From Pseudeuparius sepicola (lineage: Eukaryota; Arthropoda; Insecta; Coleoptera; Anthribidae), in the NCBI GenBank assembly GCA_963920635.1, contig OY987298.1:67663949-67727948 (forward strand): a stretch of 64,000 nt of DNA, read 5' to 3'. This document shows, in pieces, positions 47,903-56,654 of the stretch; positions within the stretch are counted from its first letter, which is position 1, and each line of letters starts with the position of its first letter. The notes under the pieces are model-generated. The model made no database searches. It saw only the letters and a program-made list of their open reading frames with translations, and was not told the DNA's origin. Made by a program: the position numbers and the translations under genes.

Positions 47903-48310
47903 CTTTTTTATTATACTTCTTTGAAAACACGTTATTTTCATCTGATTTAGCAATAATGAAAGATGGGGTTTTTCGGGCTAGCGCACGGAAACAGCGCATG
48001 GAAAAACTTTCCGTGCGCTGAATAAAAATACCGAATATATGGCTTTAAAATAGAAATACAGCAAAGTAAACTAAATTTATGAAACTCTATATGCTCTCTG
48101 ATATTTAACATGTACCTATTTTGTATTTTAATTCGTAAGTGTTTCAATATTTAGATACATTTCTGTAATATTTTTGACGTTTTATTCACCTTATCTGACA
48201 ATAACTAATTTACAACAAAGCAGCTTTGAAATAATTTGAGGGTAACCATGGAAACGCATCATACATACCAAACACTATATTGTCTGCATTGTTTATTTTT
48301 TGTCAATTAA
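47903..48310. repeat. Left part of an unidentified element flanking the Harbinger copy
   Basis: CTTTTTTATTATACTTCTTTG near 47907 recurs inverted near 51890-51910. Next to both are TTTCCGTGC-type motifs in both orientations. The gypsy pol sequence resumes outside. I infer a DNA transposon that landed in gypsy first and later received the Harbinger element. Its family is unknown. Confidence 0.5.
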
Positions 48311-48554
48311 AGGTGGGTTCATGTAGCTTTCTATAGCAATAGCAATAATAATAGTAATAAGAATAGGAATAATATTAGTAGTAATTTAATGTGGTGTTCA
48401 TGCAATCTGGAATAGCAATAGCAATAAAAATAATATATGTCAGTTTCCAAATTGTTTACAGTTTTCAAGTCTTTCCATGGTTGTTTGGTTTTTGTTGTTC
48501 TATTCCTCTATTAGAAAGTCTTTTGTATTATATTTTGTCTGGGACATTTTCATC

Positions 48555-49710
48555 ATGAAAATCATAGAGAAAGTTGCCCTAGGTTGTGCAACTACATTAT
48601 TTGTAAGCTTGGTTAGCACGGTCATTTCCCTTACATTAAAAAGAAGGGGAAGGTTTGCGGTCCGACCAATTAATAGGGAAGGAAGAGTGAAAGGAACATT
48701 TTTTACCCTTATCAAAGATATGCACTCAATGGAGCAAGATTCAGAACAGTTTTTCAAATACACAAGAATGACTCCTCATCTCTGTGAAAAACTTCTTTCT
48801 TTGGTTGGCCCATCGTTAAAAAGAGTCAAAATAACCAAAAATGTGCTTCTCCCCGCACATCGATTGATGATTACGTTACAGTAAGTACCTACATATCTCA
48901 CAGAAATAATCCTTGGTTATTTCTCCGAGATACATACCAAATAATTTTAAGTAAAAAATGTTTTAACATATAAACTCTAATTTCAGTTATCTTTCTGAAG
49001 GCTGCTCAATGCAAGAATTAGCATGGAACTTTTGAGTTGGAAAATCTACCGTACACTATATCGTCAAAGAAACTTGTGAAATCATATGGAATATACTTAT
49101 GCCTGAATATTTAAAACCACCATCTACTGATGACTGGAAAAATATTGCAAGGGAATTTTATAGTATATGGAATATGCCCAATTGCATAGGAGCAGTAGAT
49201 GGAAAGCATATTGCAATACAAGCGCCTCAGAAAACAGGTAGCGACTTTTTTAATTATAAAAAGTCATTTAGTTTAGTACTGATGGCAGTATGCGATGCCC
49301 AATATAGATTCACCCTTATAGATATAGGTGCTGAGGGGTCGAATCATGATTCAGCGGTTTTTAATCAGTCGAGTTTTGGACAGGCATTATTAGATGGAAA
49401 TTTAAATATACCACCTCCGACAATGTTACCAAATAGTGATGTTATCCTGTCACATTTCATTATTGGAGACTCTGCGTTTCCGCTACATAGAAATATAATG
49501 AGACCATACCGCGGTAGCAATTTGGATTTAATAAAAAAAATATATAACTATCGCCTGTCAAGAGCGAGAAGAGTGATTGAAAACAGCTTTGGAATACTGG
49601 CACAGCGGTGGCGAATATTTCGAAAACCCATAATTGCAAATGTAGAAAATTGCCAACTTTTCGTGCAAGCCGCTGTCGTATTACATAATTTTTTACGAAC
49701 TAATGAATAG
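48555..49710 (+). pseudogene. PIF/Harbinger transposase, one nonsense codon
   Basis: Exons 48555-48880 and 48987-49710, joined by an intron with GTAAGT donor and TTTCAG acceptor, give about 349 codons. Motifs in order: FKYTRMTPHLCEKLLSLVGP, RLMITLHYLSEGCS across the splice, VGKSTVHYIVKETC (helix-turn-helix), then the DDE nuclease with GAVDGKHIAIQAP, IGDSAFPLHRNIM and RRVIENSFGILAQRWRIF. A single TGA at 49033-49035 interrupts it between NF and VGKST, where relatives usually have Arg; CGA to TGA would explain it. Otherwise it is complete, so the loss is recent. An upstream ATG (48477) in the same frame is possible. Confidence 0.85.
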
Positions 49711-50559
49711 ATTTGCCCAGCACCCAAAGAAGGTATTGCCCTACCAGTTTTTCAGATTCTTTGGATAAGGATGGAAATATTCAGTTGGGAACATGGCGAG
49801 AAAATGAATTTCATTTTCGATCTGTTAAAAAAGTCGGCTCAAACAACTATGCCAAAACGATTGCACTAAACAGAGACATTCTCTCTGAATCTATATTATC
49901 TACAGGGTCGTCACTCTTACAGTGCATACCATTGGGATATCTGAAACGAATATTTCAGAATCTAGTTGGCGTAGGAATTATTTGATATTTCCATTGAAAA
50001 GCTCACATTGTAAGATTGCCAGGTTTCATAAATTTTCCATTACATATAAAAAGTTACGAAGGAAGAAAGAAAACGCATATTTCCAGTTTTTCAGCAATAT
50101 TTCAGGAACTACCCAAGATATATTAGATTTCTTTTCAGATTATTGAAAGGCATACAAAAACACAACTTTTCTCTAATTTAACCCACGCCACAGAATATTA
50201 TTCTGTGCCCACGCTGTATCTCTTACCGTTTCGGATATCCTAATGGTATGCACTGTAAGAGTGCTGTAAATTTTGAAATAAATACATAATGTACTATATT
50301 GGTTTATTATTTTCTCATACAAGTACATATTAAAATATAAAAATCAAAAATACATTTATTTTCAAAATAAAATAAAAACATCACAATGGTTGGTAAAAAA
50401 AAACAAAAAAATATCACAATTGTTGGTAAAAAAAACAAAAAATATCACTGTAGTATACTTAAAAGAAACCCAAAAGAAAATCATAAAACAACAATATAAA
50501 ATAAACGTACCCCTTCGTATAAAAAACAAAAAATATCACTAGCAAAAATGAAAATCGAT

Positions 50560-51515
50560 TTAGTCGTCATCAAGTTCCGCCAATATTTGCCATATTTTTA
50601 GTTTGGCTTGTGTTTTATTTTTGTTACTATTTGGTATAGTAGCAAGAAACTTGCCTACGCTTAATCCAAACTGGACATCACCATCGTTCTTGTCTGTGTT
50701 CGATTTGAGAACATTCGATATTTGTTTACCCAAATGTTCACAGGTCTCGACAAGGGTGTTGATCGGTGTGAGGTCCGTTTTTCTTTTCTTTGTTGTCTCT
50801 GTAGAGGCTGATGTTAGGAACCGCTTTTTTTTTCTGTAAGCCACTAGTTCATGGCTGCGGTGTTGTGGCTTCTGATGACGGTTGTGGACTATTCTCGATG
50901 TCTACGAGACCCTCGATCTCACTTTCGGTTTCAGCCTGATCTGCTTCTAACAATAAATTTTCCTCCCACAGCTCTTGATTTGGGACCATTGTAGGAGACT
51001 GAGATTGCCTCGAATAATTTGACTTTGTCCTAAAGAAGAAAAATTGTTTAGAACAATATAAATTCGGTAGTCGAAGCACTTTGTTCACAGAAAATATATA
51101 AATATGGCATTTTCTGCGACTGTTATGAATATCAAATTAAATAAAGGATCCCTAGGGGTATTTCTCACCTTCTGGTGGCTATTGCATTATCTAGAAATAG
51201 ACAAAGACTATAATAGGGCCATTTTACAGTATGTCGTCCTGTACCCGTGGGCAATGTACGGGCAGTTTTCCTTTCTTTAATAAACCTTGTCCGTATATTG
51301 TTCCAAGCAGACTTGCAATCATCCACTGTAAATAAATCAGTAAAATAAAATACATAACATTAAAAAATAATACAAAACTAACCATCAATATCCACCACTT
51401 CCGAAATAGTTCTCCATGCATTTTCTATAGCAATGGAGTCCCGAAACTGGGCATGTCTTTTGTTCCACAGCTGCGGAAATTTCTGGACTAATTCAATCAA
51501 CTGTCCATGATCCAT
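50560..51515 (-). CDS. MADF-domain protein of the Harbinger element (probably frameshifted)
   Basis: Accessory DNA-binding partner expected beside a Harbinger transposase. Exons 51383-51515, 51169-51325 and 50849-51029 join in phase: MDHGQLIELVQKFPQLWNKR, then FRDSIAIENAWRTISEVV, DDCKSAWNNIRTRFIKERKT and TVKWPYYSLCLFLDNA, i.e. the full MADF pattern of spaced Trp residues. An acidic stretch with ENLLLEADQAETESEIEG follows, then TGA. A further frame (50560-50844) continues with KKKRFLTSASTETTKKRKTD and ends in WQILAELDDD. It is probably the C-terminal part, separated by slippage at the nine-A run or by an unrecognised splice. Confidence 0.75.
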
Positions 51516-51843
51516 TTTATTATTAATATAGAATTATAATTAATTTTACAAAACCGAGATCCAAATGTAAACAAAATAGCCAGTCACACACATAACCTAT
51601 AAATTTGAATTTGCTTCTTCCCGCGATTTCCGCATATTATCGCACTTGCGCAATTTCTGTTTGGCCATAAGAATAGCAATAAAGTTAAAAGTTAAGTAAC
51701 TTCAAGGTCACTTCTTATTTCTTATTTTATTACTATTGCTAATTCCGTTTGGATGAACGCCCCCATTTAAATCAATGCTTTGAACTTTTATTCTTATTAT
51801 TATTCTTATTGCTATTGTTATAGAAAGCTACATGAACCCACCT

Positions 51844-52044
51844 TAAATTTATTATAATATGCCTATAAAAGGTTATAAATTTCCGTTTTCAAAAGAAGTA
51901 TAATAAAAAATATCGTTCACTACACGTCCAGAAATAGATTTTTCCGTGCTTGCATGACTTCCCGTGTTCGGCTGCGCGTCACACTGGAATTTGTCACGCG
52001 CGCACGGAAAAATCTTTATTTCCAGACTCGTAATGAAATATACT
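51844..52044. repeat. Right part of the unidentified element flanking the Harbinger copy
   Basis: CAAAAGAAGTATAATAAAAAA near 51890 pairs with 47907. GTCCAGAAATAGATTTTTCC and, inverted, GAAAAATCTTTATTTCCAGAC (about 51929-52027) form a local inverted pair around GC-rich DNA. Confidence 0.5.
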
Positions 52045-52835
52045 ATTCCACGAGAAGTGCTGGAAAACTCCATGGGGACTGGCTTTCCATTATTATCTCA
52101 TTGTCTAATAATTCTTGTATTTCCTTCCTTAGAATTCCGGTGGTTTGGAACTCTGTACGGCCTTTTTGAGATTGGTGGGACATTTTCAGTGATAATACGA
52201 TGCTTTACCTTTGTTGTACATGTTAGTTTGCCGCTAGATGCTCGAAATATGTCTATAAATTATTTTATTAAATCTTTTAACTTTTCCTCACCTGAATTTG
52301 TTACTTTGTCCAGGTGCAATAATTTTAATATCTCTTCCGAGTCTTGTATATTCACTTTTCTTATCGAATTTCCAGTTTGTGGATACTCGTTTTCTTCTGC
52401 TTCATATAGGCATATAGCTTGACTTCTCGGGGGTATTACTAAGTCCTTCTTCAGATACACTTCCCTTCCGATTGAGTCTGATGTTCCATCTCTTTCCTTA
52501 AAGAAATTAGAGGAAGTGAACCTTGTCTGACTTTCCTCAAGATGGCGGTCATACTCTTGGATTTGTTCTTACCTACAGAGTCCGTTCTCAGTTTTCTGCA
52601 CTATTTCGTTCTTCTTCTCTTCTATTCTTAGCTTTCCTTCTTTCAGGAGATCTATAGCTCCCCTGGATGTCGTTAACTCTACCTGTCGGCCCACCGGGTT
52701 GTTACCTATTGTGTAATGTTCAGAACAATTGCCAGTGGTCTGAACACTAGCATTCTTGATCTCTGGCAAAAACCAAGAGTGAGTGGCGGCTCCTGATAGG
52801 CGAGCTAAATTCCATCCCCAACCATTTAACTTCAC
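52045..52835 (-). pseudogene. Gypsy pol: linker and start of reverse transcriptase
   Basis: VYLKKDLVIPPRSQAICLYE and ILKLLHLDKVTNSGEEKLKD (52260-52460) match the stretch between protease and RT. Then, in shifted frames, HRIITENVPPISKRPYRVPN and KEIQELLDNEIIMESQSPWS (about 52230-52090) match the RT N-terminus, where PWSFPALLV should lead to the DYRELN block now at 44292. The 52569-52835 frame (RGAIDLLKEGKLRIEEKKNE) lies upstream and is likely part of the same polyprotein. Confidence 0.75.
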
Positions 52836-53309
52836 TTTTCAACTCCGTTACTTCTTTATTTAAACTATCATTAAGAGCAATATTTTCCTGATTAATTTAA
52901 TCATACTTGCACTATATACAGCATCTTTCTGTTTTCGTTTTATTACACTAGCTAATTCTTTAATTTCATTTCTTAATTCGCAAACTTCACTGTATAAAAT
53001 ATCACTCCTTGTAACACTTTTTCCTATGTTTTCCACATTGTTGCTCATAATTTCACATTTTTCTTTTCTGTGAATAACACTAGCTCCATGGCTGTAATTA
53101 TTTTCTTCTATTAATTCGATTTCTTCTTCTAGTATATAAAGTACACTACTTCCCCAAACGACCTGTAAAAAATCTAATCCTAATAAAGCATGTGCACTGA
53201 ATGCTTTTTGTTCATTTTCCAGTACAGTGGCGTTATGTACTATATTTTTCCATTTCTTTACTTGATTTTTAACTTAGTATTTCCTAAACTTGCTATGTTG
53301 TTCCCTTGT

Positions 53310-53460
53310 ATATCAATTAATTGTACATTGTACCTTTATTAACTAATAACCCCTCTGCGAACTCTGGTTTTACCAGTAACACAACTGCTCCAGAATCTAT
53401 TAAAACTCTACATTGCTTATTACATATTGTCATTTACGCGGGTGTACTCCCCTTTTAAAG
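53310..53460 (-). pseudogene. Gypsy aspartic protease
   Basis: Minus-strand CRVLIDSGAVVLLVKPEFAE carries the catalytic D-S-G triad (usual DTGA or DSGA) of retroviral-type proteases. The frame breaks soon after, near NKGTMYN and a stop. It sits between the zinc knuckles of gag and the pol linker, as expected. Confidence 0.7.
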
Positions 53461-53499
53461 CAGTTGCGAACCGGTTTCTTTTCTACTCTTGAGATCCTG

Positions 53500-54540
53500 G
53501 CGCTGCAGCCGCACTTCGGGGTTGGGAAGTGGCTGTTCGCTCGTTTAAACGACCCTGTACTTTAAATTCGGTTGGAAAAAAATTATTCCTACAGTCCCGC
53601 GCGAAATGACCGGGCTGCTTACACTGATAGCAGCTTTTATTGTTTTCTAGAGACGGTTTATCACGCGTTTGGTAATAGTATTTTTTCTGAGGACAATCGC
53701 GGGCAAAATGGCATATTTCTTGATAACTGAAACATCCCTGTGTGGTTCGCGGCGGCGGCGTCTCTCTCGTTTATTTGGGCAATGTTGTACAATTTGACCG
53801 AATTGTTGACAACTAAAGCATTTATAGCTCTTCTTTTCGGGCTCTCTTTTTACCGCGCTGCTCCCTATTCCTCGGCACTCCCTTTGGTACTGGGGTGGCC
53901 TAATTATTCTCTCAAATGATTCCTCCCTCTCCGCGTAATCTAATGCCTCTGCCATAGTTTTTGTTTCTAAGAATAGAACTCGTTTTTTAATAGGCATTAA
54001 TAATCCTAGTACGAACTGCGTGGTAATATCCACTTCAAGCTTTTCCTTGAGAACGCGATTCTTTGCCGGATCGTCACAGTTTTCACCGTATCTCTGTCTT
54101 GCTTCAATAAAGATTTTGATAGCTGTTCCCGGTATAAATCTCCGCTCAAATTGTTTTTGAAGAGTAGCCTAAGTCTGGTTCCGCGTCGATTAACTGTTTA
54201 GCTACCCTTTAACTTTACAATCTAGCTATTGCGACTTGTTGTTTTTCGGACCAACCTGCGAGTAATGCCGTTTGAATTCCTCTATTTTCCCCTTTCCGTC
54301 ATAATTTGGTACTGTATCTGTCCCCATAAGTAAGTTTGACGTTGCCTCCCTCCTATTTTCATCCTCGTTCCCGTTTCCTCCTGCTGCTACCCCTACATTT
54401 TCTTGTTCGATTGGCATTTTTTGAATAGTTATTTTTATAATATTTGTTTCACAAGGAATTTGCCCGTTCACTATTAATTTGTAGATGGAATTATGCGTCA
54501 CCTTAAAACTAATGTCACTAATACCTATTTTACCTATCAC
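53500..54540 (-). pseudogene. Gypsy gag with three zinc-knuckle sites
   Basis: 54226-54540 carries VPNYDGKGKIEEF, the usual start of the capsid-like region. 53647-54033 carries TTQFVLGLLMPIKKRVLFLE and EALDYAEREESFER. Three knuckles follow: CFSCQQFGQIVQHC (the His replaced by Gln), CFSYQEICHFARDC (second Cys replaced by Tyr) and CYQCKQPGHFARDC (intact). Frameshifts separate the pieces. Confidence 0.8.
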
Positions 54541-54690
54541 CGCTTTCCTAACACTTTAAAATGTTCGTGCCGCTACTTCTAGCATACCACACGTTGTCTT
54601 TTTAGCACCTTATAGTTTAAAAAAAAATTCTTCCTGTCAAATTTGACAACTCACCACTCCGTTATCATCCCTTTGACCCCACACCTGACA

Positions 54691-55640
54691 ACAAATGTGG
54701 AATCCCACCCAGTTAGATGTAAGTTGGCGAGCAGATTTGTACAGGGTGGTTCACAAAGTCACTTCGTTTTGGCGTGAGTCTAGGAATTCAACGGAAACAC
54801 TTGGGGTAAATTTGACAATTTATTGCTAATAAGTATTATAGTTAAACTCATAAACAACAAAACAAAATATAAAGAATATTTTTTTGATTATAAGAGTAGA
54901 TTCAAGAATTACCGCTGTGTATCTAATACTATGATGGTTTATAGCGCGCTCTCACCGACAATGAATATTAAATATAATTGATGAAATTATTCCACAACAT
55001 GAAGAATAAAAAATAAACTCAGAATTATTTTCCCAGGCGCTTGAGTATACAGAACAAAATTACACTGAGAGTTAAACAAAGCGTATAGTTTCCCAAGTTA
55101 AGGTAGCTTTAGTTTCATCATACAATACCCTGGTGGAAAATTAGCGATTAAAACTATCAAAAATTCATAGCACTGTAGCAAAACTAGTCCTCGATGTGTT
55201 TTATAAAATAAAATTAAAATGCATAATTTAAATAGAGGCAACTCAAACTTTCAAGAAAGAACACAAAAAATCAAAATTCGCTTACATGTGGTCAGCCCAA
55301 AGGTCAGTAGTACTTGCAGTTATTTTTCGGAGACTTTTCTCGACTTTCTTGTAGAGGTGGCAGCGATCAGTTCGATTCGGTAGATGGTTCGGGAGTCTTT
55401 TTTACCTATACCGTGCCTTGTATTTATATATCTCTGGGTACCCCGCTACTCTCCCCCGCGGAGAGCATAAATCGATCACTTTTGATATCAATTAATTATA
55501 AATCAATCTCGCTGGACCATGTTTTCCATCAATTTATGGTACCTCTCCCTTTGGCGGCACCGCGGTCTGTGTACAGTAACCTAATTAAGACTTTGATTTA
55601 CTGAGATGAGCATTGGGACCCAGTTGGGGCCCCGAGGGAA
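54691..55640 (-). repeat. Candidate 5' LTR/leader of the gypsy element
   Basis: Lies directly upstream of gag. The minus strand at about 54668-54690 reads TTGTTGTCAGGTGTGGGG, like a primer-binding site. The LTR limits could not be set because no second copy was found. GAGCCTGT-like and TATA-like sequences are present but not decisive. Confidence 0.4.
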
Positions 55641-55764
55641 TCTGGCGAAAAACTAAAGCAAGTGGCCGGTTGAGAACAGAATTTTTATATTTCTGTTGAA
55701 AATCCCGCGGGCACCACATTATTATATTTTCATTTATAGAAAAGACAATAACAATAATCCATTA

Positions 55765-55806
55765 GCACAGACCTATATAGCTTAGCGAAGCTATATAGGT
55801 CTGTGC
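55765..55806. mobile_element. 42-bp micro-palindromic insertion, copy 2
   Basis: GCACAGACCTATATAGCTT, AGCG, then the exact complement of the first 19 bases. Flanked by CATTA on both sides (55760-55764, 55807-55811); up to 7 bp if end bases are counted (CCATTAG). Arms match those of the copy at 21911-21947; the flanks do not. Confidence 0.75.
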
Positions 55807-55811
55807 CATTA

Positions 55812-56654
55812 GCCTTAAAGACAAATATATTAACTTAGTGACTGGAATTTTTGCGACAGCATATAAATAATTATCATATCCTTTAAAAGAGCCACATTAT
55901 ATCTATCCTTTACATAGTTACCTGTTTTTCTGATCAGTGTTACCGATATAAATTTGTTTTGAGCTCTTTGTCTATTATTATACAGGGTGTTCCTTAATGA
56001 CATGCTAATACTTAAGGGGGTTATTCTTGGGCCCATTTTAAGAAAAAAACTTCATATGAACGTATGTCGTAAACGTCCTAACTTTTGAGATACAGGGCGT
56101 TGAAGTTCATTTTTTTTAAATTGAATTTTGGCTACATCTCCCGAAATAATCAAGCTGCTGAACTGAAATTTGGCACTGCTATGTTTTTGGGAATGGAGAA
56201 TAAGCTGAAAATGTCAATTTCACCGTATCTCACAGATGGCGCCACTTACGCTGTTTTTTTATCACGCTTTTACGCGTAACTTTTTTGAGGTTATCTTTTT
56301 GGTCCTGCAGGTCCATCATTTTAGTGCATCTTTTCATTCTGCAAGAAAAAGGTACTCTTGCTTCATAACGATCAAATCAACCGTTTGCTTTGAAATTGCC
56401 AAAACGTTCTCCAAAACACCTGTTGACTTCAATATTCGAAACATAAAATTTTCAACTACCACCTTCAAGTGTTACCTTCAAATGTTTAGAAATATTAAGG
56501 CAAAAAGCACGAAAGTCATTCATGTCTGACCTGACAATATGTGGTAATATTTTTGAACATAAGTAGGTAAGGATTTTGGAATAACTTTTTTCCTAAAAGG
56601 CTTCGTTTCCAAGTTACAGGGTATTTAAAAAATTATATCGGTACTTATTTTATT
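55812..56654. other. Non-coding stretch
   Basis: TATACAGGGTGTTCCTTAAT near 55979 is a mariner-type end whose partner was not found. Short open frames here have no recognisable motif. Confidence 0.4.

Larger units (their letters stand above)
48311..51843. mobile_element. PIF/Harbinger transposon with TAA target duplication
   Basis: 3533 bp. The ends AGGTGGGTTCATGTAGCTTT and, inverted, AAAGCTACATGAACCCACCT are flanked by TAA (48308-48310, 51844-51846), the 3-bp TWA duplication of this superfamily. Just inside both ends are purine/pyrimidine-rich runs (AATAGCAATAATAATAG and complements) that extend the pairing. Two convergent genes lie inside: a transposase on plus and a MADF-domain protein on minus, the standard gene pair of the group. 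Confidence 0.93.
41641..54690 (-). mobile_element. Ty3/gypsy LTR retrotransposon, decayed and split by later insertions
   Basis: In minus-strand order: gag with zinc knuckles (about 54540-53500), protease (about 53460-53310), pol linker and RT start (about 52460-52045). Then come about 7.7 kb of inserted transposons, and the rest of RT, RNase H and integrase (44294-41843). Several frameshifts and stops make it inactive. No envelope gene was seen. Only one LTR candidate was found. Confidence 0.85.
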
